In this document: one piece after another, positions 44,401 to 55,548 of the stretch
Numbering within the stretch: the first letter of the stretch is position 1
How the letters are laid out: every line of letters begins with the position of its first letter
NCBI GenBank assembly: GCA_033032865.1
Contig: JAWHQI010000170.1
Location: forward strand, 4,539,501 to 4,603,500
Reading direction: 5' to 3'
Origin: Dactylorhiza incarnata
Taxonomy: Eukaryota; Streptophyta; Magnoliopsida; Asparagales; Orchidaceae
DNA length: 64,000 bases
Made by a program: the position numbers and the translations under genes
The notes under the pieces: generated by a model
What the model saw: only the letters and a program-made list of their open reading frames with translations
Database searches by the model: none
What the model was told of the DNA's origin: nothing

Positions 44401-47400
44401 ATGGCGACGGCGGGCCTTTCGAAAGCCGTGATCCTGATAGGGGCTGGTAATCTTACTATAATGATTCTTTTTCCATATCCCCGTTGTGGACATTGATCGA
44501 TTCCCTTGATTCTTCTGTAGGGTTCACTGGATCAATCCTGGTGCACAACGGCAAGCTCTCTAGTCTCCTAGGCGAGCTTCAGGTAATAATTTTCTTCTTG
44601 TTATTTCGTTTCGTTGTTTTAATTTATTTGATGAGGATTTTTGTCATTAGCTTGAATCGATCAGACGAGTGCTCTATTTGTGAAATTACGTCAATTGATT
44701 TATTTTTACATTTGTTTGCAGAATTTACTGAAGGCTTCGGAGGAGTCTGGTTTTGATTCTGCTGATTCTGTTGCTGAACAGGTTTTTTTCTTCTTCTTTT
44801 TGTTTCTTTCCCCAATTACAAGGCGTGTGTGTATCTACATGCATATTGATGATGAAAATTTGTCCCCACTTTTTTGATTTATTTTTGTACTTTTTTAATT
44901 TTATTTGAATAACAACTTTTAGTTTTCTAAGGCAATATGAAGTTTTTTTTATTGACAATGTTGCAAAGTTTGGGTTGAGAGTTCAAATTGGAGAAGTTTT
45001 CTTGGACAAATCAATTTCATATTGTTTATGCATTGGTTAAACCATATTGTTTATGCTCCTTAAGGTGGATTATTAAGTTTGAAAATCAATTTAAAGACCG
45101 AATGGATGGACAAGTGCAACATTTGTCCATATGTATTTCCCCTTATTTTGTATAATAATTGTTTGATATTTAAATCTATTACATTTAAATATCACATCCA
45201 CTAAGATAACATGTATTATATGTTAATGCGTGCAAGAGTATTGTTTTAGTCATATATTAGTTAGATGAAAGATAAGTTGGTATAAAAATTCCGCTTAAGT
45301 ACCTGACCGCTTTTTCCCCCTTGGTTCACACTCTATAATAAGTGGTATCTTAGCCGACCGTTCGGGGATCAAGTATGTTCATGCGTTTAGTGACTCCCAT
45401 GGGTTTTGGCTTCTTTAACCATAATTGAGCAAGGTTCAAGGGTGGGTGACTCCCACGATGAATCCACATGTTTTAGTCTGCTCTAGATGCATGCATGATA
45501 CTTGAAGTTGATACTGTTGAAAATGCTCTATTTGAAGAGGGGGTGAAGGCTAATGTAGATAGTTATCACTTGAAAAGAGGCCCAGACCCCAAAACTTCCA
45601 ACATTATCAACTTTCGAGCTCTTGTCAAAAATTTGAGAAGAAATGGTATAGAATCTCAGGCAGAGTCTGAAAAATCTTCTTTGTTGCTATTCTATCTATT
45701 TGTATTATTACACATCGAGAAAAAGTTCAGTTCAAAAATTTAAGACTTTTATATGATGGGCACATGTGGGGCTTGCGGGGTTATCTGGACATGAAGAGCA
45801 GGCTCGACAAGGCTGGACAGGGGCTCAACAGGAATTTCCCAAACTGGGACGGGTCTGAAAGTATTTCCTTAACTGAAATAGGTCTGGATGGGGCTTTCCT
45901 AGTCTAAAATGGGACCATGAGGCGCGCCCCTGAATGAAACAGGTCTGGACGGATTTCAATGAAGGAGACGGGATCAGAAGTGTGTTCTCTGGTGGGAACG
46001 ATGACGATAGACAATGACGTGGGAGACAGGACTGGCGACACTGGTGACTACAGGCTCTGGGAATAGTGGCAATCTTTCAGAGAAGGGCTAGGCTCGACTT
46101 CCTGGCGAGGTTTGCGACTGGAAATGGGAATGTTAGCAGTTGAGCCACTAGATGGAAGAGGACGGGGATGGAGTCGTGTGGTTTCACGTTGGGGAAAGAT
46201 GAACAGGGGGAAGTCAACAATTAGGCTATTGGTCGTGGGAGATCATGAGGGTTCACGGGAAAACAAATCAGGATATGGAAAAAGGAAAATTTCAGAAAAG
46301 TAACCGGGACGTCGCACCCCGGGATCTCGCGGCGTCGCACCACGAATGATTGCCGGTCTGGAATCACCCACAAACAAACAATCCCAAATAAATGAAAGCA
46401 TCCGTCCCTATTTATAACGAGAGGCGCGGTTTGGTACCCGACGTGAACGACTATGATTAACCGTTGCGCCCGGTGTCCTAAAACACTGAATACAAGTTCA
46501 AATAATAAAACAAAATACATATAATTAGTAAAACGACGATCCGGAAGCGCTCGTGGTCTCGGATCGCCGATTCGATCAGCGCCTCCTGCGCGAATACACG
46601 AATGTGGGTCCCGCCGAATGGTGACGTGTTGTCCAACGTCGATCCCCATCAGGGAGAGGAGGGGAGATTGAAAAATAAGAGAAAAGGTTAAATTTTGCAT
46701 CCTTAATTTATATCTCCGTCGACCCATAAGTATGACAAGGGGAAATTATCCAAAATATCTAAAATGCCCTTCACTAAGGGTTACACATTGACATTGGTGA
46801 GTAAAATTCACAAAGCGTAAAATTAAAGTAAAAGTACTAATCATAAATTATAAAGATGCATGTATTTGAGCCTAGGGTTCCCCTCAATGATGGTACGTCG
46901 CCCACCCACAGGATCTCATGTTGCACTTGACGTCAATTATTTGAGTTAATAAGGCGTAGCTCAAATTGTTAATATAAGGACGATAATGATGATTTGATGG
47001 ATTTGTTTCCACTCTAGACTGACATGTTAATCCATGATTAGCCCAATTGAAATTTGATAAATGCTTGTGGAAGGATTGGCAGGCATGACACCTTTTTATG
47101 TCCCTCTATCCACAAGAAAAATCCCATTTTACTTCCTCACTCTATTCTTTCACAAATGGATCCAAATAGAAATTTTTGTATATTCTTCCACTTGTTCCTT
47201 GATATTAACAAACTTTTGGATCTTATGGCCACTGAGTAGTATAACTACTACGTGCTATTTTAATTTTTGGGACAATTCATATATTATCACGGTAAAAGAT
47301 AGTTGATGTGTTAATAGCACTATTATTTTGCAGATTGATTTCTTCATTACTTAAATATCATTGTTTAGATTCATATTTTCCTCCACTAATACTTTACTCA

Positions 47401-47986
47401 TTAAAATGGTTTCTTACTCCTTATCTTTTAGGTCAACAGACTGGCCAGGGAGATTAGGCAACTTGCTTCAGCACGGCCAATTACTGTTGTGAATAATGGT
47501 TCAGGGGAAGGTCTGTAGTTATTATTGGCGAATATTATGTATAGTGTTTGGATTTGTAATATGACATGCCAAATAAGTTACTTGCATGACAACTACTGAA
47601 TCACATACATTACTTGATAATTGAAAGTACTATTTTTAATTTGTGATTCTCTCAAATTACAAGCATCATATGTAATATCTATTATTTGGCAAAACAGTTG
47701 ATTTAGTTATTTTTTGATTTGTGATTTCTCTCAAATTTGATCTTTGAAACTCTAAGGAATGAATGAAAGAAGATATAATTTTGTTCTAGCTATTTAGTAT
47801 CTTGGTATCTTTCATTCAACATTGCTCATTCTAGTATTAGTGCTTTATTACTATATTAGGTGCATTATTTATTAACTTTCTTCCAGTGCTTGCTTTCATG
47901 GTTACTGTTCAGGAAATAATATCACACCATTTTTGATTCCTGCTGCAACATTGGGGGCTGTAGGCTACGGCTATATGTGGTGGAAG
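44401..47986 (+). CDS. DUF1664-family protein, exons 1-5 (3' exons not in window)
   Basis: Proposed exons: 44401-44446, 44521-44582, 44722-44781, 47432-47510 and 47913-47986. All introns have GT-AG ends and the joined frame stays open: exon 1 gives MATAGLSKAVILIGAG, exon 2 TGSILVHNGKLSSLLGELQ, exon 3 NLLKASEESGFDSADSVAEQ, exon 4 VNRLAREIRQLASARPITVV, exon 5 NNITPFLIPAATLGAVGYGY and MWWK. The N-terminal hydrophobic stretch, the RQLA..RPITV segment and the second hydrophobic stretch ending YMWWK are typical of the plant DUF1664 family, whose function is not established; the hydrophobic segments suggest membrane association. The family continues after WWK with a coiled-coil region not found before 64000. 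Intron 3 is 2.65 kb. The sequence after 47986 has a donor (GTACTG) and then becomes TE-filled, so either a giant intron or truncation is possible. Confidence 0.8.
44782..47431 (+). other. Intron 3 of the DUF1664 gene with degenerate insertions
   Basis: 2,650 bp. AT-rich at both ends; the middle (about 45740-46740) is G+C-richer and carries repeated GGTCTGGACGG/GGTCTGGATGG phrases and, on the minus strand, a TATA-like CGTTATAAATAGGGAC near 46409-46424. This looks like an old insertion, possibly an LTR fragment, but no coding motif or boundary was recognised. A small frame at 45495-45743 has no known domain. Confidence 0.5.
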
Positions 47987-48482
47987 GTACTGTCGATTCA
48001 TTGTATTTATATTATTTTTCGACAAAGGAATTTATGAAACTTTTGTTTGCCTTTTTATATTCTATGGAACTTTCATCTTCTTGGAATGCCTTGAAATTCT
48101 AACATAAATTTTCTAGGAAGCTGTGGACGTGTGATAAAATTTGAAGGATGAAATGATTATTTTCAAAGAAATGATGACAGAGATTATGAAATAAGACTTT
48201 AGTTGGTTTAGTCATATGCAGCAAAGGGCCGAGAACCAATAAAGCTTATAAACTTTATTTGGAGGATTAGATTGTAAAGGTACCATAGTTAACATGTCTA
48301 GACGGTATGTTACAGAGTTGCACAAAATGGATAACAACTCATATAACACTAAATAGGAATATATGAGAAGGATATTCCATCATGTCAACTTCTAGTAATC
48401 CGTGTTAATGACGATGATATTACTTTGGATACATAATCGTTAACATAATTTTTATTGTGGTAGAAAACATGTGATGCTAGGC
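47987..48482 (+). other. Start of intron 5 of the DUF1664 gene
   Basis: It begins with the donor GTACTG after WWK and is AT-rich with no exon candidate. It ends at the LTR element at 48483. Confidence 0.5.
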
Positions 48483-48740
48483 TGTTACGAACAAGAATGG
48501 AATTGCTTGGATTAGCGAGAAACAGATACAATCCGGAGCAAGCTCCGGCCAACTCTTGGAGGTTGGTTCCTCCAAAGAGCCTTCTCTCAAATGAGAGCCA
48601 AAAGACAATAGATCCCAAAGATGACCCTAACTCCCCAAACCACCTCCTTATATAGGGAGGGGGCTCACATGTGAAAACCCTAACGCAAACGATTTAAAAG
48701 AGGAAATACAATAATACTAATAATACGCGCATGCGTAACA
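48483..48740 (-). repeat. 3' LTR of the short gag-only element
   Basis: On the plus strand TGTTACGAACAAGAATGG to GCATGCGTAACA. It aligns to 50329-50588 with about a dozen differences by eye. Confidence 0.9.
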
Positions 48741-48749
48741 ATCCATCCC

Positions 48750-49923
48750 GCCAGAAAATCGACTTTGACCCCAAGGTCGAAGTGCCGCTCGCCGTCTAGT
48801 AGTAATGGGCCCGCGGGTGGGATGCCGCAGAGGTGCCCGGAGCTTCGTCCGGCGGTACATCCGTGAGCATAAGGGCATCCAAGTCAGCCGTGCCGATCTC
48901 GTCCAAATCATCCCCAATGAGGGCCCGAAACTCCTTGGCAGGAATAATTATGATTAGGCGAGTAGGGTTGCTTGCAGCGGTAGCATAGACCCTTGCTGCA
49001 CAAGTCACTGTACTCTTGGTTGGAAAGGTGGTGAGTGGGGATATGACGGTTGTTGCGTGGGCCCATAATGGTTGGCCAAGGAGGAGGTGGCAGTGGTGGA
49101 GGTTTAGACAGGGGAGGGAAATATGGTTGGTAGGGAGGGTTGGAAGGATGTGACAGGAAACTAGGATCCCCGGACGTCGCCATGAATTCGGCTTCCACTA
49201 GTGGGGAGAGGTCCGTGGCTTGATGGACAGTTAACGGTTGCAGGGTGCGGAGGCGAGCTCGGATGTGGCGTTGTAAGCCGTGCATGAAGTAGGTCATGTA
49301 ATGGTTGGGTGGAAGACCAGGAACATGGCTGACCAACTCTACGAATCGTACGAATCAATGGGGCCGGTCTGATGGAGTCTGCAAAGACGCTCGATCATGG
49401 AACCGGGGGTAGCGGTGATCATACCGCTAAATGAGGGCCTCTGTGAGAGCTGTCCAGGTGAGGCCGGGAGAGGATTGGCGTAGCCAACGGACCCAGTGGA
49501 AGGCGGAGTCCTCCATACCGATCAAGGTCGTGCTGACCTTCTGTGGCTCCGAGATCTGCTGTATGCCTGTATCTCGAAGAACTGTTCGGCCCGAGCAATC
49601 CATCCCATGGGATCGGTGCCGTTGAAAGAGTGGACATTAAAGGAACGAGGGCCCGGTGAGCACACCCCGGGCAGGGGGGCTGTGGTATGGAAGAGTTCCG
49701 GGGAAGCCCCGAGGAGGGGCGGCGGATCCGCCGCTGACGTCGCGGATGTGGTAGGCCGGCCGGCCAGGAGGGAGTTGATCTTAGCCTCCATGCATAGCAT
49801 GAGGGCCTGCAACGACGCAATTGCACCGTCGTGGTCGTCCAAACGACGAAGAATGGCGGGATCCGTGGGTGGGGGCGGCGGTGTTGCGTCGGTGTTGGCC
49901 ATCGATCGCAGCCGAGGGGGCAT
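48750..49923 (-). pseudogene. gag of the short element, frameshifted
   Basis: Minus-strand start at 49923 (MANTDATPPPPPTDPAILRR). A coiled-coil-like N-terminus leads to the gypsy gag motif FNGTDPMGWIARAEQFFEIQ. After a frameshift near 49520 the capsid continues (HWVRWLRQSSPGLTW). After a second shift come HYMTYFMHGLQRHIRARLR and the knuckle GLCYRCKQPYSPNHNYSC. The last part (about 48800-49000) has EFRALIGDDLDEIGTADLDA in another frame, the acidic linker before protease; nothing of the protease follows. At least three frameshifts and internal stops are present. Confidence 0.8.
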
Positions 49924-50328
49924 GCACGCGAGCGGTGGAGAGAGGGGATCTGGAGTCGGCTGGAAGCGTCAGGCGGAGAGGTCGAGGCCGTTGGAGCGGC
50001 GTTTAGGGCAGGCGGAAACGAGAGGGGGTGCAGATCGTGGACGAACGCCGATGTCCTGCGCCGATTGCGAGCAGCTAGGGAAGTCGGGCTGATTGCGAGC
50101 GTGGCTGCAGAGGAGCAGCGTCGATTGAGAACGTGTCTGCGGACCGCACCGTGCGACAAGATGCGGCAAAGCGGAAGCGAGGAGCCGAAGAATGCACCGA
50201 CGGGCTGCAAGGCCAACGGCGTGAGGGGGGGGGGGGGGTCGAAGGATGCGCTGACGGGGAATCGCTTAGGCACTGGTACTTCTGGCGGCGGAGACTGCAG
50301 CTGAAAGGCTGCAGGTCGGACCAACTGT

Positions 50329-50588
50329 TACGAACATGAATGGAATTGCTTGGATTAGCCGGAAACGGATACAGTCCGGAGCAAGCTCCGACCAACTCTT
50401 GGAGGCTGGTTCCTCAAAAGAGCCTTCTCTCAAATGAGAGCCAAAAGACAATAGATCCCAAAGATGACTCTAACTCCCCAAACCACCTCCTTATATAGGG
50501 AGGGGGGGGGGGCTCACATGTCAAAACCCTAACGCGAACTATTTAAAAGAGGAAATACAATAATAATAATACGCGCATGCGTAACAAC
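50329..50588 (-). repeat. 5' LTR of the short gag-only element
   Basis: It matches 48483-48740. A G homopolymer (about 50504-50513) is longer than in the other LTR. On the minus strand the sequence after the LTR is GTTGGTCCGACCTGCAG, not an initiator-Met site; the primer tRNA is not identified. Confidence 0.85.
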
Positions 50589-50765
50589 CATAATTTTTTT
50601 TAATCTTGAGGAAGTAACAGTAGAATGTAATATAGCAATAATAATGCATGATACCACCCTATACTCATACATACACATGAGTAAGAACACAAAAGACTAA
50701 ATTGCCCTTAGCGGTTATTACAGACACGACTTGATAATAATGCCTAATTACAACTCTCTTCCTTA
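50589..50765 (-). other. Probable 3' LTR edge and polypurine tract of copia-3
   Basis: Minus strand: AAGGAAGAGAG (about 50755-50765) is followed by TTGTAATTAGGCATTATT, an LTR-like start. The stretch down to 50589 contains short AT-rich LTR-style sequence and then meets the gag-only element. The end of this LTR is not seen. Confidence 0.4.
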
Positions 50766-50779
50766 AGTCAGACGAAAGA

Positions 50780-52500
50780 TATTAATCATCCATAGCTTGT
50801 GGATATCATCAGTGAACACATCGTATCCCAGACTTTTGGTGAAAATATCTGCCAGTTGATCTTTGGAATGAACAAAAACAGTGACCACATTCCCTTTGTC
50901 CAAGTGGTCCTTGATAAAGTTTCCATCAATCTCAACATGCTTAGTCCTATCATGTTGTATTGGGTTATGAGCTATACTAATGGCTGCCTTGTTGTCACGG
51001 TATAAGGAGAGTGGACTATGCTCTTAAAATCTGAAATCTTGCAACATAGAACACAACTTAGTCCTTCATAGAGACCTTGAGACATTGTCCGGTACTCGGC
51101 CTCCGCGCTTAATCTGGCTACCACATTTTGCTTCTTGCTTCGCCAAGTTACAAAATTTTCCCCAACAAAGGTACAATACCCCGTTGTAGACTTCCTGTCA
51201 TCACGACTCCCAACCCAATCTGCGTTTGTGAAGACTTCGATCCTCAAGTGTTTGTTCTTAGAGAACAGGAGTCCTCGACCTGGTGCCTTCTTCAAGTACC
51301 GTAGTACACGATATGAAGCCTTTTGATGTCTGATCTTGGGAACATTCATATATCTACTCAAGACACCCACTGCATATGTAAGGTCGGGACGCGTGTGAAT
51401 TAGGTATATGAGTCTCTCAATCAATCTCTGATAGCTCGAAGTATCCATCTGGTCACCAGCACCATCTTCATCAATCTTATGATTCTCCTCCATAGGAGTA
51501 TTTGCTCGACACAATTGAGCATCCCGGTTTCCTTTAACAAGTCAAAACATATTTGCGCTGGGATATGAAGATACCTTGATTCGACCTAGTCACTTTAATT
51601 CCAAAAAAGTATCGTAGTCTCCCTAAATCCTTCACTTCGAACTCTGCAGACAACAGAGCCTTGAGATATGCAATTTCCTATGGGTCATCACCTGTGATCA
51701 TAATGTCATCCACGTAGACAATGAGTATCACAATATTTTGATTACTGTCTTCTGATGAACATGTTATTATACGACTGTGCCTCTGCTTGCAACCAAAATT
51801 AAGCATGACCTTGTGAAACCTGCCAAACCATGCCATGGATGACTGTTTCAGGCCATATAATGACTTCTTTAAGTAACAGACAAACCCTTCTGGTCTATTT
51901 TTCACAAACACATGAGGGAATTTCATGTACACTTTTTCATCCAAGTCATCGTGAAGGAAGACATATTTCACATCCATTTGATGAAGATTCCAACCCAAGC
52001 AAGCAACATAGGATAAAAGAACTTGAATGGAGTCCATCTTTGCCATCAGAGCAAAGGTATCTTGGTAGTCTACTCCTTGTGCCCGGGTGTATCCTTAAGT
52101 CACCAGTCGCGCCTTGTAACGTTCAACCATACCATCCTGGTTTTGTTTAACAGAGAACACTCACCTCGAACCAATGGGTTTCTTCCCAGGGGGAAGGGGA
52201 GAGGCGTCCCATGTGTGGTTCTTTTCCAAGGAAGACATTTCCTCTTCCATAGCATGTGTCCATTCAGGGATATCAAAAGTTTCCTGCCATGATTTGGGAA
52301 TGGTAATCAAAGATAACGATGCAACAAAGGTCTGATGCACATGAGTAATATGATGATAAGAAACATGGTTAGAAATAGGGTGTTGCGTGCAGATCGCTTT
52401 ACCTTTCAACAGGACGAGGGAGATGTAGGTTATCACCAGAATCTAAGTCTGAAGCAGGCACTGGTAGAGGTGGAACGATAGTAACCTGTTCACTTTTTTG
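50780..52500 (-). pseudogene. copia-3 reverse transcriptase and RNase H, multiply broken
   Basis: From 52436 the minus strand has PEWTHAMEEEMSSLEKNHTW, then PLPPGKKPIGSR and a stop. A VERYKARLV-like piece follows, then LHQMDVKYVFLHDDLDEKVY, SLYGLKQSSMAWFGRF and the intact RT box VYVDDIMITGDDP (about 51690). RNase H follows at 50972-51514: RLIYLIHTRPDLTYAVGVLS, EVFTNADWVGSRDDRKSTTG, LSAEAEYRTMSQGLYEG. The end of RNase H is in a shifted frame (NPVQHDRTKHVEI-like). Several stops and frameshifts. The element's integrase is at 62769-63675, beyond the hAT insertion. Confidence 0.85.
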
Positions 52501-53184
52501 CAAGGTTTTAAATGTCGGATGTCGGGGACATGTCTGATTGGGTTTAGATGTCGGATGTCGGAGACATTTTAAAATGACGGATTCCTACTTATATTATAAA
52601 TTATAACATATTATCTTAGGTTAGCTCTATCAGCTACATTAACCATTCATCTATTTTCATTTTTCATTATATGTAATTAAATATATCTCCATTTAATTTT
52701 GTTTTTCTTTTTTTTGCAAAGACTTTATGTGCATTTTCAAATATGATGTTGACAATGAGCAAACCAAGTAACTAATAAGAAACTTAAGTGCAGTGAATAC
52801 CTTCCAATCGGGATAGTTGATCTTGTCAATGACGAATGACGATGTTGTGAATTTTTCCACCTATTCAAAAATGTTTCCAAGTTCCAATTTCAAACGTACC
52901 CCTAGACAATATGTACAAACAAAAATATGAAAATATATTGATGTGAGATCTTACATGTTGAATATGAAGGAATATGGATAAACTCAAGCACTCCATTCAA
53001 TAAGGTCTGAGATCAGGCTCCACTGTACTTGACCTTTGAAGAGCAACATCAAGTGAAGCATTTCCGGTTATTATCCTTAAAAAGCAAGAATCCATTTAAT
53101 TTGGAAATTGGAATACAAATGAAGAAAAAGGGAATGTTACCTTCCGAGGAATTTTATTTGACCAACCATTTCAACAATCAACAT
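52501..53184. other. Left end of the hAT element: TIR, subterminal repeats, noncoding
   Basis: The TIR at 52501-52519 is followed by repeated TGTCGGA-type words to about 52575, possible transposase-binding sites. From 52600 to 53184 the sequence is AT-rich without a gene, the 3' flank of the transposase unit. It ends in AACAT (53180-53184), the target of the nested element. Confidence 0.7.
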
Positions 53185-53924
53185 TGTTGAAACGAGAGAA
53201 CTGGTCCCGACGTTCGCAATGGGTATGCAGCTGACCCTTACTTGACTTGAGCTAGAACCTTGACCAGTTGCTGAGAACCGAAGGACCTTGCACCCGAGAA
53301 CACTTGAAGTACCTGAACAGACCCCTTAAGCTGCAGCGAGGTCTCACCACACACCCGGAAGTTCAAAGAGAGCTTCCCCTCCCAAGCCAATACTGAGCCT
53401 GGGCACCTTGGAGGGCACTAAGGACCACCTCACTGTCAACCTTCACTGACAGGGGGAGGGGGTAGTGCTTGCTCACAAGACGTACACGAGGGAGAGGGGA
53501 GACCAGCCCTTCCCAAGGTGTCCATGGGGGTCTATTTATAGACTTCCCAAAATTGGGCTGCGGATAGCCAAAATCCTGCTATCCGCAGCTCAACTACGAA
53601 CCTGGACGACCAAAACAAGAGTAGGGGGGGGGGGGGCGAGTGGGACACGAGGCGTCCACTCCCCCCTTGCCCGGGACCCGGAGAGTGGATCGAAGGGTCC
53701 ATTGCCCGGGCTGGGCGAGTGGACCCATAGTCCACTTGCCCGAAGGCCCGGACAGGTCCACTCGCCCCTTACCCTGGGCGAATCGCCCGGGTTTGGGCGA
53801 GTGGACCTTTCCCCCGGTCCTTATCTCACTATGCTGGTCAGTTCGGTTGCCTCCAAACGGTCGTCCTACTTGTCATGGTCACTTCCGTCATCCACCCTGG
53901 TCTCGACGGATTACGAGTTATACA
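53185..53924 (-). repeat. 3' LTR of the gag-only element with arrays
   Basis: 740 bp. Contains CTATTTATAG (53532-53541; minus-strand TATA CTATAAATAG), a 13-G run near 53625 and GGCGAGTGGAC motifs at about 53635-53815. It is shorter than the other LTR, mostly within that motif region. Confidence 0.92.
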
Positions 53925-54063
53925 CAATCCCCGCTTTTTTCGGGTTCGACACGAGCCCGGAAAAACAATGTATCACCCGTGGTTCGGAGAGACGAGGGTT
54001 GAGAACGCGGTGATTGAACTTTTAAAAGACGGTTCAATCCGAGCTAAACAAAAGGACAATAAA

Positions 54064-54330
54064 CCCTTCTCCACTTAACAACCCTCCTGTGAGCCGAGCT
54101 CAACTGGAGGTGGAGAAAGCTCAACACCTCTGGTTGAGCTGAACCCGACCTGAGGTGGAAGGAGAACCTTTCTCCACTAAACACTCCTCCTGTGAGCTGA
54201 GCTCAACTGGAGGTGGAGAAAACTCAACACCTCTGGTCGAGTTGAACCCACCTGAGGTGGAAGGAGAACCTTTCTCCATTAAACACCCCTCCTGTGAGCC
54301 GAGCTCAACGGGAGGTGGAGAAAGCTCAAC
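54064..54330. repeat. Tandem units of about 102 bp
   Basis: Units starting TTCTCCACT(T/A)AACA followed by CTCCTGTGAGC lie at about 54067, 54170 and 54271, about 102 bp apart. A further copy lies at about 55185-55290, on the other side of the 45-bp array. Each holds GAGCTCAACTGGAGGTGGAG, which resembles the 45-bp unit, so the two arrays are related. Confidence 0.75.
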
Positions 54331-55190
54331 ACCTTAGGTCGAGCTAAGCTCGACCTGAGGTGGAGGAAACTCAACATCTCTGGCCGAGCCGAACTCAACC
54401 TGAGATGGAAGGAACTCAACATCTCTAGTCGAGCCGAACTCAACCTGAGATGGAGGGAACTCAACATCTCTAGTCGAGCTGAACTCGACCTGAGATGGAT
54501 GAAACTCAACATCTCTAGTCGAGCCGATCTCTATCTGAGATGGAGGGAACTCAACATCCCTGGTCGAGCCGAACTCAACCTGAGATGGAGAGGACTCAAC
54601 ATCTCTAGTCGAGCCGAACTCCACCTGAGATGGAGGGAACTCAACATCTCTGATTGAGCCGAACTCAACCTGAGATGGAGGGAACTCAACATCTCTGGTC
54701 GAGCCGAATTCGACCTGAGATGGAGGGAACTCAACATCTCTAGTCGAGCCGAACTCGACCTGAGATGGAGGGAACTCAACTTCCCTGGTCGAGCCGAACT
54801 CAACCTGAGATGGAGGGGACTCAACATCTCTAGTCGAGCCGAACTCAACCTGAGATGGAGGGAACTCAACATCTCTGGTCGAGCCGAACTCGACCTGAGA
54901 TGGAGGGAACTCAACATCTCTAGTCGAGCCGAACTCGACCTGAGATGAAGGGAACTCAACATCTCTAGTCGAGCCGAACTCGACCTAAGATGAAGGGAAC
55001 TCAACATCCCTGGTCGAGCCGAACTCAACCTGAGATGGAGGGAACTCAACATCTCTAGTCGAGCCGAACTCAACCTGAGATGGAGGAAACTCAACATCTC
55101 TAGTCGAGTCGAACTCGACCTGAGATGGAGGGAACTCAACACCTCTAGTTGAGCCGAACTCGACCCGAGGTGGAAGGCGAACCTTTCTCC
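54331..55190. repeat. Tandem array of a 45-bp unit, about 19 copies
   Basis: GAACTCAACCTGAGATGGAG starts at 54391, 54436 and so on, every 45 bp, followed by GGAACTCAACATCTCT and (A/G)GTCGAGCC. The period is 15 codons, so minus-strand frames stay open and give peptide repeats such as SSARLEMLSSLHLRS; a second minus frame gives VEFGSTRDVEFPPSQ. Two frames being open at once argues for low complexity and period, not for selection on protein. Confidence 0.9.
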
Positions 55191-55290
55191 ACTTAGCAAC
55201 CCTCCTGTGAGCCGAGCTCAACTGGAGGTGGAGAAAGTTCAACACCTTTGGTCGAGCTAAACTCGACCTGAGGTGGAGGAGAACTCAACA

Positions 55291-55548
55291 CCTCTAGTTG
55301 AGCCGAACTCAACCTGAGATGGAGGGACATCCACATCTCTAGTCGAGCCGAACTCAGCCTAAGACGGAGGGGACTCAACATCTCTTGGTGAGTCAAACTC
55401 AACCTGAGATGGAGGGAACTGAGCACTGCCCCGGAACAACTGAGGGTGGAGAACTTTAACACTTCCTAGGGGCTTAGCCCACTGGAGGCGGAGGAACTCA
55501 ACACATCCCCAGACCGACTTCTCTTCTCGGAGCCTTACCAACCCAAAC
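55291..55548. repeat. Degenerate continuation of the 45- and 102-bp repeats
   Basis: Pieces of the 45-bp unit with more differences (CTCAACCTGAGATGGAGGG, GGAGGAACTCAACAC). No gene. It ends at the first 81-bp unit. Confidence 0.6.

Larger units (their letters stand above)
48483..50588 (-). mobile_element. Short gag-only LTR retrotransposon (TR-GAG-like)
   Basis: 2.1 kb. LTRs 48483-48740 and 50329-50588 are nearly identical, starting TGTTACGAAC and ending GCATGCGTAACA. The internal minus-strand sequence codes only for a degenerate gypsy gag; protease, RT and integrase are missing. A minus-strand TATA (CTATATAAGG) lies in each LTR (about 48649 and 50490). No duplication was found: TAGGC precedes and ACCAT follows. 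It is presumably mobilised by proteins from an autonomous relative. Confidence 0.85.

Noticed and set aside
49496..50304. Long plus-strand ORFs (up to about 200 residues)
   Set aside because: Antisense shadows of the G+C-rich minus-strand gag of the short element.
48473..50598. Target-site duplication for the short gag-only element
   Set aside because: TAGGC on the left and ACCAT on the right do not match; shifting the ends by a few bases does not help.
54531..55199. 222-residue minus-strand ORF of 15-residue repeats
   Set aside because: The 45-bp period keeps more than one frame open; no start context or domain, and the array is noncoding-like.
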